In this document: one piece after another, positions 22,706-31,364 of the stretch
Layout: each line of letters opens with the position of its first letter
Position numbering within the stretch: position 1 is the stretch's first letter
Assembly (NCBI GenBank): GCA_022448005.1
Contig: JAKUTK010000015.1
Span: forward strand, 1 to 64,000
Direction: 5' to 3'
Source of the DNA: Pseudomonas sp.
Lineage (GTDB): Bacteria; Pseudomonadota; Gammaproteobacteria; Pseudomonadales; Pseudomonadaceae
Length of the DNA: 64,000 bases
The notes under the pieces: model-generated
Seen by the model: the letters and a program-made list of their open reading frames with translations, nothing else
What the model was told of the DNA's origin: nothing
The model's database searches: none
Made by a program: the position numbers and the translations under genes

Positions 22706-24046
22706 ATGTGGTTACCCAAACTCGAATCTGATAGTCAGCCACGTTACTTGGCACTGGTTGACGCCATCGCAGCCGCCATTGCAACTGGCGAGCTCAAGGC
22801 TGGGGATCGCCTGCCACCGCAGCGACGCCTCGCCTGGGCGCTCGACCTCAATCCGAGTACGACGATGCAGGCTTATCGAGAAGCCGCGCGTCGGCACCTG
22901 GTCGGTGGCGAAGTTGGGCGTGGCACCTATGTGCTGGCCAGCAGCCGCGAGGCCAGTCTATTCCGGCTGAAAACGCCAGACGCTCACCCTGAAATGGTCG
23001 ATCTGTCGACCAACCTGCCGGTCCTCGACCCGGCCGATGAAGACATGCAGCGCAGCATGGCGGCGCTGTGCGCGACCGGAGAACTGGCGAGCCTGCAGGG
23101 ATACCCTTCGGCGCGCAGCCTGCAACGTGGTCAGTTGGCGGTGAGTGGCTGGTTGCGTGCCCGAGCGCTTGAGATCCCGCCGCAACAGGTGTTGCTCTGT
23201 GCCGGGGCGCAGCAAGGTGTGTTCGCTGCGCTGATCGGTTTGTGCGAGCCGGGCGAGCCGGTGCTGGTCGAGGCGTTGACCTCGCCAGGTATCAAGGCCG
23301 CCGGGCGCCAATTGCGCCTCCCGTTGCACGGCGTGGCGATGGACGAATTCGGCATCCTGCCGGAGGACCTGGACCGTATGGCCCGAGCCACCTCGGCGCG
23401 CGTGGCTGTCCTGACACCCTGTATGCAGAACCCGACCGCCGTCAGCATGGATGCGTGGCGCCGCGAAGCCATTGCTGCCGTGGCGCGGCGGCGCGGCTTG
23501 CTGATCATCGAGGACGACATCTACGGCGCACTGGGCGACGAGCCACCGCTCGCCGCGGCACTGCCCGATCGCACGCTGCTGATCAGCAGCTTGTCGAAGA
23601 CGGTCGCGCCCGGTTTGCGCTTGGGCTTCATCGCCGGACCGGACGAGTGGCTGTCGCGTATCGACCCGGAAAGACAGGCGACCAGCTGGGCCTTGTCGAC
23701 GTTATGCCTGCAGATCGGTTGCGAGTGGCTCGAAGACGGCACTGCGGCTCGCCGGCTGGCCTGGCAACGTGAGCAGGTAACCCGTCGCTGGCGGCTGGCG
23801 CAGAAACTGCTTGGGTCTGCTTCGTCAAATGCATCGCCGCATCTGTGGCTTGAACTGGCAAAGGATAGAGATCTGCCAATGCTTTGCCGCGAACTGGGGA
23901 TCGAGGCGGCCACCGCGGACGTGTTCGCCGTTGGCCATGGCGCGCCCAACGCGCTGCGTCTGAGTTTGACCGCAGCGCCCAGCCTTGCGGTACTGAAGGC
24001 GCGGCTGGAGGCGCTGGCGCTGCGGCTGGCGGCGGCTGATCCATGA
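22706..24046 (+). CDS. MocR-family transcriptional regulator (GntR HTH fused to aminotransferase domain)
   Basis: 446 residues. The N-terminal GntR winged helix (about 10-75) contains AGDRLPPQRRLAWAL and the recognition helix region LNPSTTMQAYREA. The aminotransferase class I fold follows with the PLP-binding lysine in SSLSKTVAPGLRLG (about 298). Such regulators sense PLP-bound amines or PLP itself and usually control a divergent neighbour, here the dehydratase. The ATG at 22706 has no clear Shine-Dalgarno, and a -10-like TATATT ends 13 nt upstream, so the mRNA may be nearly leaderless. Confidence 0.88.
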   Translation: MWLPKLESDSQPRYLALVDAIAAAIATGELKAGDRLPPQRRLAWALDLNPSTTMQAYREAARRHLVGGEVGRGTYVLASSREASLFRLKTPDAHPEMVDLSTNLPVLDPADEDMQRSMAALCATGELASLQGYPSARSLQRGQLAVSGWLRARALEIPPQQVLLCAGAQQGVFAALIGLCEPGEPVLVEALTSPGIKAAGRQLRLPLHGVAMDEFGILPEDLDRMARATSARVAVLTPCMQNPTAVSMDAWRREAIAAVARRRGLLIIEDDIYGALGDEPPLAAALPDRTLLISSLSKTVAPGLRLGFIAGPDEWLSRIDPERQATSWALSTLCLQIGCEWLEDGTAARRLAWQREQVTRRWRLAQKLLGSASSNASPHLWLELAKDRDLPMLCRELGIEAATADVFAVGHGAPNALRLSLTAAPSLAVLKARLEALALRLAAADP

Positions 24047-24122
24047 TCGCAGCGCTCCGGTGCTACCGCTGTCATCGAACAGCAGGCAAGATGTTTTCAA
24101 CGAATAGACAAGGAAACCCACC

Positions 24123-25595
24123 ATGAACCCAGCAGGCGAGACTTTTCGCATTGCCACCAGCGCTGAAGCGGCCGTGGACCAGCTTGCCGAGCTGCATCAG
24201 CAGGCAACCCGCGCACTGAACCAGGCGCTTAAACGCTATGTCACCACGCGCGAAGAGCCCGATGCGGCCGAGCGTGCGCTGTTCCGCTATCCCGAACTAC
24301 GCCTGACCTACGAATGCCACGGCGAAGTGCCAGCTTCCACCCGCGCTTATGCCAAGGTGCAGGCGCCGGGTGTCTACAGCGTGACCGTGACCCATCCAGC
24401 GGCATTTCGCAGCTATCTGCTCGATCAGTTGCGGCCCTTGATCAAGGATTTCGGTGTAACGGTCGAGGTGGGCATCAGCGAGCGGTACATTCCGTACCCC
24501 TATGTGATCGAGCAGGGCGACGAACTGGCGGGAACCGGCGTGACCGCAGCCGAGCTGGCTCGCGTGTTCCCCAGCACCGATCTGTCCGCCGCCACCGATG
24601 ACATTGCCGACGGCCTCTACGACTGGGAGCATGCTGACCCTTATCCGCTGGCGCTCTTCGATGGTGCGCGGGTGGATTTCTCGCTGCGCCGGCTGGTGCA
24701 TTACACCGGTAGCGACTGGCGTCATGTGCAGCCCTGGATCCTGCTGACCAACTACCACCGCTACGTCGACCAGTTCATTCGTCACGGCCTCGACATGTTG
24801 CGCGACGACACCCGTTTCGTGCGCATGGTGCTGCCGGGCAACATCATCATCGAGCGCGGCATGGACGAGGGCGAGGCGCAGTCCATCATCGGAGGCGTGC
24901 TCTGGCACCGCTACCAGATGCCGGCTTATCACCTGCAGGCCAAAGATGGCGACGGCGTTACCCTGGTCAACATTGGTGTTGGTCCGTCGAACGCCAAGAA
25001 CATCACCGATCACCTGGCCGTACTGCGCCCGCATTGCTGGCTGATGATCGGCCACTGCGGGGGGCTGCGGCAGTCGCAGTCCATCGGCGATTACGTGCTG
25101 GCTCACGCCTACATGCGCCGCGACGGCATTCTCGACCGGGTGCTGCCGCCGCACATTCCGCTGCCGGCCCTCGCTGAAGTGCAGCAGGCGCTGCAGGAAG
25201 CGGCGGCGCAAGTCACCGGGGAGAAAGGCGAAGCGCTCAAGCGGCGTCTGCGCACCGGCACCGTGCTGACCTATGACGACCGCAACTGGGAGTTGCGCTG
25301 GGCGCAGGAGCGGCCGCTGATCAATCTCTCACGAGCCGTGGCGGTGGACATGGAGAGCGGCACCATTGCTGCCCAGGGCTATCGCCTGCGGGTGCCCTAC
25401 GGGACGCTGCTTTGCGTATCGGACAAGCCGCTGCACAGCGAGATCAAGCTGCCGGGTTCGGCCAACGCCTTCTATGAGCGCGCCGTGACCCAGCACCTGA
25501 AAATCGGCATCGCTGCGCTGGACCTGCTGCGCAACCAGCTCAACTCGTTGCACTCGCGCAAGCTGCGCAGCTTCGACGAGCCACCGTTCCGCTAA
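24123..25595 (+). CDS. amn: AMP nucleosidase
   Basis: 490 residues. Amn hydrolyses AMP to adenine and ribose-5-phosphate and helps balance adenylate pools. The N-terminal domain (about 1-180) precedes a purine phosphorylase-like domain containing VGPSNAKNITDHLAVLRP, IGHCGGLRQSQ and the catalytic region AVDMESGTIAAQGY. The ATG at 24123 follows AAGGAAACCCACC. P. aeruginosa has amn (PA3970) close to ladS too, so its location agrees with the rest of the block. Confidence 0.95.
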   Translation: MNPAGETFRIATSAEAAVDQLAELHQQATRALNQALKRYVTTREEPDAAERALFRYPELRLTYECHGEVPASTRAYAKVQAPGVYSVTVTHPAAFRSYLLDQLRPLIKDFGVTVEVGISERYIPYPYVIEQGDELAGTGVTAAELARVFPSTDLSAATDDIADGLYDWEHADPYPLALFDGARVDFSLRRLVHYTGSDWRHVQPWILLTNYHRYVDQFIRHGLDMLRDDTRFVRMVLPGNIIIERGMDEGEAQSIIGGVLWHRYQMPAYHLQAKDGDGVTLVNIGVGPSNAKNITDHLAVLRPHCWLMIGHCGGLRQSQSIGDYVLAHAYMRRDGILDRVLPPHIPLPALAEVQQALQEAAAQVTGEKGEALKRRLRTGTVLTYDDRNWELRWAQERPLINLSRAVAVDMESGTIAAQGYRLRVPYGTLLCVSDKPLHSEIKLPGSANAFYERAVTQHLKIGIAALDLLRNQLNSLHSRKLRSFDEPPFR

Positions 25596-25617
25596 CGGAT
25601 GGCGGCTCGCCGGACGC

Positions 25618-27687
25618 TTAGTCCTTCAGGAACTCCGGCAATATGGGGTCGCCTTTAGCCGGCAGGCTGTAGGCAACCACATAGTCGCCCGGCGGCGTCT
25701 CCATGAAGTGATGGCCGCCCGCGACGATCACCAGGTACTGGCGACCGTTGGCCTCGTAGGTCATCGGCGTCGCCTGGCCACCGGCGGGCAGTACGTCCTG
25801 CCACAGCACCTCGCCGGTATCAATGTCGATCGCGCGGATGAGGTTGTCGGTTGCTGCGGCGATGAAGATCAAACCGCCTGCGGTGATGACAGGGCCGCCG
25901 TTGTTCGGCGTGCCGACTTTCACCGGAAGGTGTGACGAGATACCGAATGGCCCGTTGTGGCGAGCGGTGCCCAATGGCTCGTTCCACAGCACTTTGCGAG
26001 TGTTGAGGTCGATAGCCATGATGCCGCCGAAGGGTGGGCGACTGCAGGGCACGCCTGTGAAGCCGTTGCGCCAGGCCTCGATGGACACGGCATAGGGCGA
26101 GCCCGCTTGCGGCACTGAGCCGCCAGACGAGGTGCTGCCGCCTGGTACCCCGAGTGGAACCATGCCGCGCTCGTTGGCCTCTTCGCGCGGGATGAGCTGG
26201 TCATACATGGCGATGTGGTTGTAGTTCAACACCAGGATGTTGCGGTCGGTGTTCACCGCCGCGCTGCCCCAGTCGTTACCGCCGTTGTAGCTCGGCCACT
26301 GCAGGAATGGCCTGTCCACGCTCGGCGGTGTGTACATGCCTTCATAACTGGCACGCTTGAACTGGATGCGGCACCACAGCTGGTCCAGCGGTGTCACTCC
26401 CCATGCGTCGGTCTCAGTCAGCTGCTCGCGTGGCGTGGACGGCATACCGACAGAGAAGGGTTGCGTCGGCGACAGCGTTTCGTCAGGCAAAGGGCTTGCG
26501 GGCACCGGGCGCTCCTCGACGGGCGTCAATGGCTCGCCAGTGCGACGGTCGAGCACGTAGATGTCGCCCATCTTGGTGGGTAGCACGACCGCTGGAACAG
26601 TGCGGCCGTCGGCTACCGGAAAGTCGATCAGGCTGCCCTGGGAACCGAGGTCATAGTCCCAGACATCGTTATGCACGGTCTGAAAGACCCAGCGCACTGT
26701 CCCATTGGTCACGTCCAAGGCCACCAGCGCGGTCGAGTAGGGTTTCTCGAACTCGCGGCGGTTGCCGCTCCAGTAGTCGACCGACGAATTGCCCATCGGT
26801 ACGTAGACCAGGCCGAGGGCCTCGTCGCCGGAGAAGATCGTCCAGGCGTTGGGCGTGCCTCGGGTGTAGACATCATCCCCTTCTGGCAGCCCGGTCTCGC
26901 CAGGCCGACCCATGTCCCAGGCCCAGGCCAGCTTGCCGGTGGCCGCATCGTATCCGCGGATCACGCCGGACGGCGCGTCTTCCTTCTGGCCGTCGAGCAC
27001 TTGGTGCCCGACCACCGCGACACCGCGAACGATGGTCGGCGGCGACGTCACCGCGACGTAACCCGGTACAGAGTCGCCCATGCCTTCCATCAGGTCGACG
27101 TGCCCGGCGTGGCCGAAATCGGCGCAGGGCACGCCCGTATCGGCATCGACCGCGACCAGTTCGGCGTCAAGCGTGCCCTCGATGATGCGGCGCTTGCAGG
27201 CGGTGTCATCGGGTACATCCGGCACCTCGTAGTAGCTCACGCCGCGGCAGGTGGCCGAGTAGGGAATATGGTCGGTGGAGACCTTCGGGTCATAGCGCCA
27301 GCGTTCACGACCGCTGCTAGCATCGAGCGAAATCAGCACGTTCAGCGCATCGCACAGGTAGAGATTATCGCCGACCTTGAGCGGTGTGGTTTCCGGCGCC
27401 CACTTCTTGTCCACCACTGATTGAGCGGGCAGGTTGCCGGTGCGATAGCCCCAGACTGGCTTGAGCTCGGAGACATTGTCGCGATCGATCTGATCGAGCG
27501 GCGAATAACGGGTGGCTGCATTGTTGCGGCCATAGGCGGTCCAGTCGGCTGGCTCGGGGGCGCCGGCAACCGTACTGGCTACGGTCGTGGCCGGCTCCAG
27601 CGTAGGGTCATAGGCGGTTGTTTGGGCATGGCTGAGTGGCAGCCAGATGAGTGTCATCAAGCCAAACAATCTAATCAGGTGCGTCAT
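25618..27687 (-). CDS. PQQ-dependent dehydrogenase, large periplasmic subunit (SldA/Gcd-type)
   Basis: 689 residues with a signal peptide (LMTLIWLPLSHAQ) and an eight-bladed propeller carrying repeated W-docking motifs such as GYDAATGKLAWAWD, DIDTGEVLWQD and NGTVRWVFQT. It belongs to the quinoprotein glucose/polyol dehydrogenase family, passing electrons from sugar or polyol oxidation to ubiquinone. Gcd proteins of about 800 residues carry their own N-terminal membrane domain; here that part is a separate upstream gene overlapping by 4 nt. This matches the SldB-SldA arrangement of acetic acid bacteria, so polyols such as glycerol or sorbitol are as likely as glucose. No pqq synthesis genes are in the window. 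Confidence 0.85.
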   Translation of the reverse strand: MTHLIRLFGLMTLIWLPLSHAQTTAYDPTLEPATTVASTVAGAPEPADWTAYGRNNAATRYSPLDQIDRDNVSELKPVWGYRTGNLPAQSVVDKKWAPETTPLKVGDNLYLCDALNVLISLDASSGRERWRYDPKVSTDHIPYSATCRGVSYYEVPDVPDDTACKRRIIEGTLDAELVAVDADTGVPCADFGHAGHVDLMEGMGDSVPGYVAVTSPPTIVRGVAVVGHQVLDGQKEDAPSGVIRGYDAATGKLAWAWDMGRPGETGLPEGDDVYTRGTPNAWTIFSGDEALGLVYVPMGNSSVDYWSGNRREFEKPYSTALVALDVTNGTVRWVFQTVHNDVWDYDLGSQGSLIDFPVADGRTVPAVVLPTKMGDIYVLDRRTGEPLTPVEERPVPASPLPDETLSPTQPFSVGMPSTPREQLTETDAWGVTPLDQLWCRIQFKRASYEGMYTPPSVDRPFLQWPSYNGGNDWGSAAVNTDRNILVLNYNHIAMYDQLIPREEANERGMVPLGVPGGSTSSGGSVPQAGSPYAVSIEAWRNGFTGVPCSRPPFGGIMAIDLNTRKVLWNEPLGTARHNGPFGISSHLPVKVGTPNNGGPVITAGGLIFIAAATDNLIRAIDIDTGEVLWQDVLPAGGQATPMTYEANGRQYLVIVAGGHHFMETPPGDYVVAYSLPAKGDPILPEFLKD

Positions 27688-28055
27688 GCGTGCGCCTCTT
27701 TGCGAGTGTGGCGCCGCAGCACCGGAATAAAAGCCAGGGTAAGAAGGGCGATCACAGCCAGCGCCACCAGGCGTGGTGTCAGCGCCCAGGGGTCAAGGCC
27801 GACCTCCCAGATAGCCCAGACAACAGTCGCTAGGAATACCGCCCAGTAAAGCCAGACGCCGCTGATGCGTTGCATGAACAGCAGCACGCCGGCAATCAGC
27901 ATGCCGGCGCCAGCGATGAGGTAGTACCAGGAGCCGCCAAGCGTGATCAGCCAGACGCCGCCAGCGGCGAGGGCGAGACCAAACAGGGCGACGATGACGG
28001 CGAAGACTTTGAGCGCCCAGTAGGCGAAACCGTGGGCGTGAGGGGGGTTGGACAC
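27684..28055 (-). CDS. Membrane anchor subunit of the PQQ dehydrogenase (SldB-like)
   Basis: About 123 residues with four to five membrane helices (ALKVFAVIVALFGLALAAGG, LIAGAGMLIAGVLLFM, YWAVFLATVVWAIWE, VALAVIALLTLAFIPVL). It resembles the N-terminal membrane domain of Gcd as a free-standing protein, as SldB does. I chose the GTG at 28055 because AGAGGAAG precedes it; an ATG at 28124 would give 146 residues. The stop overlaps the start of the large subunit by ATGA. Confidence 0.78.
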   Translation of the reverse strand: MSNPPHAHGFAYWALKVFAVIVALFGLALAAGGVWLITLGGSWYYLIAGAGMLIAGVLLFMQRISGVWLYWAVFLATVVWAIWEVGLDPWALTPRLVALAVIALLTLAFIPVLRRHTRKEAHA

Positions 28056-28175
28056 GTTGCGCTTCCTCTGTATGACCGATGGCTGAGGCGTCGCCGGTAG
28101 CGAACCGGCGAATGTGCTCAGCATTTGGGTCTCAGGGAGCGCTCAGGTTCCGTAATTGTTTCGATTTGTGTCCGA

Positions 28176-28748
28176 TCAGGCTGCGAGCAACCAGGCACCG
28201 GTCAGCGCCGACGCGGCACCGGCGATGCGCACCAGTGGGGCAGCCACCTGTGGCAGGTTGCGTGCTATCGCGTAGCCGATACCGTGCAGTGCAGCGGTCG
28301 CGACGGCGAAGCCGGCTGCGTAACCCCAAGGGCTCGACAGCATGGGCAGCTCCAGGCCATGAGCCACGCCATGGCTAAGCGCAAACAGGGCGGTTAGCCC
28401 CGCCGCGAGGGCTAGCGGCGGGCGCACCGCCAATGCCACCAACAGTCCAAGGGCCAGCACCGATCCGGCGATGCCGGTTTCCATCGACGGTATTTCGAGG
28501 CCGGCAAAACCGAGCAGGCCGCCCAGCAACATCGTGGCGACGAACGTCAGGGGTAAAGCCCAGCGTGCCTTGCCGGTTTGCTGCGCCGCCCAGAGGCCAA
28601 CGGCGACCATTGCCAGCAGGTGATCAAGGCCAAAGATTGGATGGGCGATGCCGGACATGACGCCCGCATGATCATGGCCGGGGTGTGCGACAGCCAATGC
28701 CGGGCTGAGTATCAGGGCTGCGGTGAACATCGATTTGCGCAGGTTCAT
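28176..28748 (-). CDS. ureJ: HupE/UreJ family nickel transporter
   Basis: 190 residues, a signal-like N-terminus followed by a short periplasmic histidine motif HPGHDHAG and six membrane helices containing HPIFGLDHLLAMVAVGLWA, the family signature. HupE/UreJ proteins move nickel for urease or hydrogenase; no hydrogenase genes are nearby and ureG lies 31 nt upstream, so the urease role is preferred. The ATG at 28748 follows AAAGGAGTCACTG. Last gene of the ureE-ureF-ureG-ureJ run. Confidence 0.88.
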   Translation of the reverse strand: MNLRKSMFTAALILSPALAVAHPGHDHAGVMSGIAHPIFGLDHLLAMVAVGLWAAQQTGKARWALPLTFVATMLLGGLLGFAGLEIPSMETGIAGSVLALGLLVALAVRPPLALAAGLTALFALSHGVAHGLELPMLSSPWGYAAGFAVATAALHGIGYAIARNLPQVAAPLVRIAGAASALTGAWLLAA

Positions 28749-28779
28749 CAGTGACTCCTTTGAATGGCGAATGAGGTTG

Positions 28780-29394
28780 TCAGGCGGCGCTGAGCATTCC
28801 TTGTTGTTCGATGAAGGCGATGATTTCGTCGAGGCCCTGGCCCACCTTCTGGTTGCTGAACACGAACGGCTTGTCGCCACGCATCTTGCGAGTGTCGCGG
28901 TCCATGACCTCCAGCGACGCGCCGACCATGGGCGCCAGGTCGACCTTGTTGATCACCAGCAAATCCGACTTGCAGATGCCCGGTCCGCCCTTGCGCGGCA
29001 GCTTGTCGCCAGCCGATACGTCGATCACGTAAATGGTCAGGTCTGAAAGCTCCGGGCTGAAGGTGGCAGACAGGTTGTCGCCACCGGACTCGACAATGAT
29101 CAGGTCGAGCCCAGGGAAACGGCGGTTGAGTTGTTCGACCGCCTCGAGGTTGATCGAAGCATCCTCGCGGATTGCCGTGTGCGGACAGCCGCCGGTCTCG
29201 ACACCGATGATGCGCTCGGGCGCCAAGGCCTCGTTCCGCACGAGGAATTGCGCGTCTTCCTGGGTGTAGATGTCGTTGGTCACCACCGCCAGGTTGTAGC
29301 GCTCGCGAAGGGCCAGGCAGAGCGCGAGAGTCAATGCGGTCTTGCCGGAGCCGACCGGGCCACCGATGCCAATGCGCAGGGGTTGGGTGTTCAT
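28780..29394 (-). CDS. ureG: Urease accessory GTPase UreG
   Basis: 204 residues. UreG is a SIMIBI GTPase that carries nickel to the UreD-UreF-urease complex. P-loop [14 protein letters not shown] at residues 9-22, metal-binding CPH in [11 protein letters not shown], Walker B VESGGDN and the NKVD guanine motif are all present. The ATG at 29394 is used because it begins the family N-terminus [13 protein letters not shown]. Confidence 0.97.
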   Translation of the reverse strand: MNTQPLRIGIGGPVGSGKTALTLALCLALRERYNLAVVTNDIYTQEDAQFLVRNEALAPERIIGVETGGCPHTAIREDASINLEAVEQLNRRFPGLDLIIVESGGDNLSATFSPELSDLTIYVIDVSAGDKLPRKGGPGICKSDLLVINKVDLAPMVGASLEVMDRDTRKMRGDKPFVFSNQKVGQGLDEIIAFIEQQGMLSAA

Positions 29395-29422
29395 GGTCTG
29401 TTTCCTCTTGTGAAATCTGGGC

Positions 29423-30100
29423 TCATGAGCGGAACAGGCGGCTGTACTGGCGCTCGTGCGCCATGCTCGCCAGAGATAGGCCAAAGGCGGCGCTGCCCCA
29501 ATGTTCAGGCTCGATAAGGGTGGCGTCGTGCTGGGCCTGCTGCAGGGTTGGCAGCAGTTGCGAAGTCAGCCGCTGTGCGGCCTGCTGCCCGAGTGGCAGC
29601 GTTTTCATCAGTACCGCCAGCTGATTTTCCAGCCAGCCCCAGAGCCAGGCGGTCAGCGCATCTTCAGGGCTGATACCCCATGCGCGTGCAGCCAGGGCCC
29701 AGCCGAGGGCAAGGCCGGGTTCGTCGACGCGTTGAAACAGGGTGCGGGCCGGGGCGTCGAGCTCGGGCAGATTGTCCAGCAGTTGCTTCAGTGAATAGCC
29801 CATCTGCCGGCTTTCCAGCCGTAGCTCACGGGTTTCGCGACTGGCGCGATGGCAGTCGGCAAGTCGCTCGAGTGCTGTCCAGTTCTCAGCAGCGGCGGCC
29901 TGACAATGTGCGAGCAGTAAAGGCGCTTCGAAGCGCGCCAGATTGAGCAGCAGCTGGTCGCCCAGCCAGCGGCTGGCGCTGCTTTCGTCATGCACGCGTT
30001 GCTGTTCGATCGCCATTTCCAGGCCCTGCGAATAGCTGTAGCCACCAATCGGCAACTGCGGGCTGGCAAGCCGCAGCAGCGCGAAGGCAGCCGGGTTCAC
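29423..30100 (-). CDS. ureF: Urease accessory protein UreF
   Basis: 225 residues, all-alpha, a scaffold between UreG and the UreD-urease complex that gates GTP hydrolysis. Family motif [20 protein letters not shown] at the N-terminus. The start is GTG at 30100 within the GTGA that also contains the ureE stop, so ureE and ureF overlap by 4 nt. Confidence 0.95.
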   Translation of the reverse strand: MNPAAFALLRLASPQLPIGGYSYSQGLEMAIEQQRVHDESSASRWLGDQLLLNLARFEAPLLLAHCQAAAAENWTALERLADCHRASRETRELRLESRQMGYSLKQLLDNLPELDAPARTLFQRVDEPGLALGWALAARAWGISPEDALTAWLWGWLENQLAVLMKTLPLGQQAAQRLTSQLLPTLQQAQHDATLIEPEHWGSAAFGLSLASMAHERQYSRLFRS

Positions 30101-30597
30101 TTGCGGGCGCCAAATTGATGCAGGCGTGGCGCGTAGCTGAACTCGGCTTCGCCTGCGTGGGAGTGGTGATGGCCGCCACCGTAGGCGCCGTGCTCGGGCT
30201 GGAAGGGCGCCTCGATGGCTTCGACGCTGGCGCCCAGCTGCAGCAGCATGTCTTTCAAAACGTAATCATCCAGCAGGCGCAGCCAGCCGTCGCCTACCTG
30301 CAACGCCACATGACGGTTGCCGAGGTGATAGGCGGCACGTGTCAGCTCGAATGCACTGCTGCAGGTCACATGAAGAAGCTGCTCGGCGCGGGCCCGCACG
30401 CGGACAATACGGCCATCCTCGGCACGCAGGCATTCGCCGTCATGCAGGGGTTGCTGACCGCGCTCGAGGAACAGGCCGACGTCTTCGCCGGTAGTGGTGA
30501 AGCAACGCAGACGCGACTTGCTGCGGGCCTCGAAGGTCAGCGCCAGCTCGGCGTCGGCGTTGGCCTGCGGGGAGATGCGGTGGTGGATGACCAGCAT
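30097..30597 (-). CDS. ureE: Urease accessory protein UreE (nickel metallochaperone)
   Basis: 166 residues from the ATG at 30597. UreE delivers Ni2+ for urease maturation. The N-terminal domain has RSKSRLRCFTTTGEDVGLFL, and the C-terminal metal domain has LGNRHVALQV and a histidine-rich tail, HGAYGGGHHHSHAGEAEF. In-frame upstream codons to 30738 have no homology and are left out. It leads ureE-ureF-ureG-ureJ and is preceded by a good sigma54 promoter. Confidence 0.95.
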   Translation of the reverse strand: MLVIHHRISPQANADAELALTFEARSKSRLRCFTTTGEDVGLFLERGQQPLHDGECLRAEDGRIVRVRARAEQLLHVTCSSAFELTRAAYHLGNRHVALQVGDGWLRLLDDYVLKDMLLQLGASVEAIEAPFQPEHGAYGGGHHHSHAGEAEFSYAPRLHQFGARK

Positions 30598-30630
30598 GGC
30601 GAACAGTTCCGGTTGTGCAATGACGCACAC

Positions 30631-30650
30631 CAGAGCAAGGCTCTTGCCAA
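30631..30650 (-). promoter_or_regulatory. Sigma54 (RpoN) -24/-12 promoter of ureEFG-ureJ
   Basis: On the minus strand TTGGCAAGAGCCTTGCT matches TTGGCACG-N4-TTGCT, with GG at 30648-30647 and GC at 30636-30635 spaced by exactly 10. It ends about 35 nt before the ureE ATG, a suitable leader length. Confidence 0.68.
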
Positions 30651-30744
30651 CGCGGCGCAACAGACGCGGTCCGCTGGCTGTGGCGGGTTCGTGCTTGAAA
30701 ATGGGGCTTGAGGTTGTTCCGTTTCGGTGCGTGCGCACCGGAAT

Positions 30745-30761
30745 CGCACCAAATTCGCGCG
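30745..30761. promoter_or_regulatory. Weak NtrC-like site upstream of ureE promoter
   Basis: CGCACCAAATTCGCGCG resembles the NtrC consensus TGCACCAAAATGGTGCA (left arm 4 of 5, right arm 3 of 5) and lies about 100 bp upstream of the sigma54 promoter, a normal enhancer distance. It also touches the end of the neighbouring acetyltransferase gene. A palindrome CGGTGCGTGCGCACCG lies just beside it (30725-30740). Confidence 0.35.
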
Positions 30762-31262
30762 CTAATGCAGTGCGCGGACCATGTAGACGGCTGGTATTTG
30801 GTAGCTGGCCAGGTTGCTGGCTTGCGGTGGCTCCAACTCGGTCTGCTCGGCATAGCCAAGACGAGACCAGAAGGCTTCGGACTCCTGCACCGATACCAGC
30901 GCCGAATAGCGCAACTGGTGCGCGCGCGCCTGTTCCAGGTTCTTGCGCACCAAAGCCGGGCCTATGCCGCGACCGCTAGCGCGTCGGGAAACGGCTAGGT
31001 CGTGCAGATACAGGCAGTCAGCTTCGGCGTGCGGCTGGAACTCGCCGTCCAGCGGGGTCACTTTGCCGACGCGCGAGCGGTAGGCAAACAGATAGGCGCA
31101 GACGCCTTCGTCATCCTCGGCCACCCAGGCAAGCTGTGGGCTGGCGGCGAGACGGTTGCAGATCACCGCTTCGCTCTCGAGCAGTTCGGCGGAATAGGAT
31201 TCTTCCTGAATCGACATCACCGCAGGTATATCGCGCACCTGCATCGCTCGTAACTGAAACAT
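30762..31262 (-). CDS. GNAT-family N-acetyltransferase
   Basis: 166 residues in the GNAT fold: the acetyl-CoA loop is RRASGRGIGPALVRKNLEQA (motif A, R/QxxGxG/A), preceded by the strand LYLHDLAVS. The substrate cannot be told. Start at 31262 or the ATG at 31244; neither ribosome-binding site is decisive. Preceded on the same strand by the frameshifted methyltransferase. Confidence 0.75.
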   Translation of the reverse strand: MFQLRAMQVRDIPAVMSIQEESYSAELLESEAVICNRLAASPQLAWVAEDDEGVCAYLFAYRSRVGKVTPLDGEFQPHAEADCLYLHDLAVSRRASGRGIGPALVRKNLEQARAHQLRYSALVSVQESEAFWSRLGYAEQTELEPPQASNLASYQIPAVYMVRALH

Positions 31263-31285
31263 CAAAACAACACTCGGACGGAGGC

Positions 31286-31302
31286 GGGCCGCAGGGCGGC
31301 CC
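31286..31302 (-). terminator. GC-rich hairpin after the methyltransferase gene
   Basis: GGGCCGC-CCT-GCGGCCC is a perfect 7-bp stem 63 nt past the methyltransferase stop on the minus strand, followed by a broken T-rich stretch (TGTTGTTTTG). Confidence 0.45.
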
Positions 31303-31364
31303 GGAAGGGGCGGCGATAATACGTGATCGGATGTCGGCGGGTCAGCTTCCCGACGGCTGGCCAC

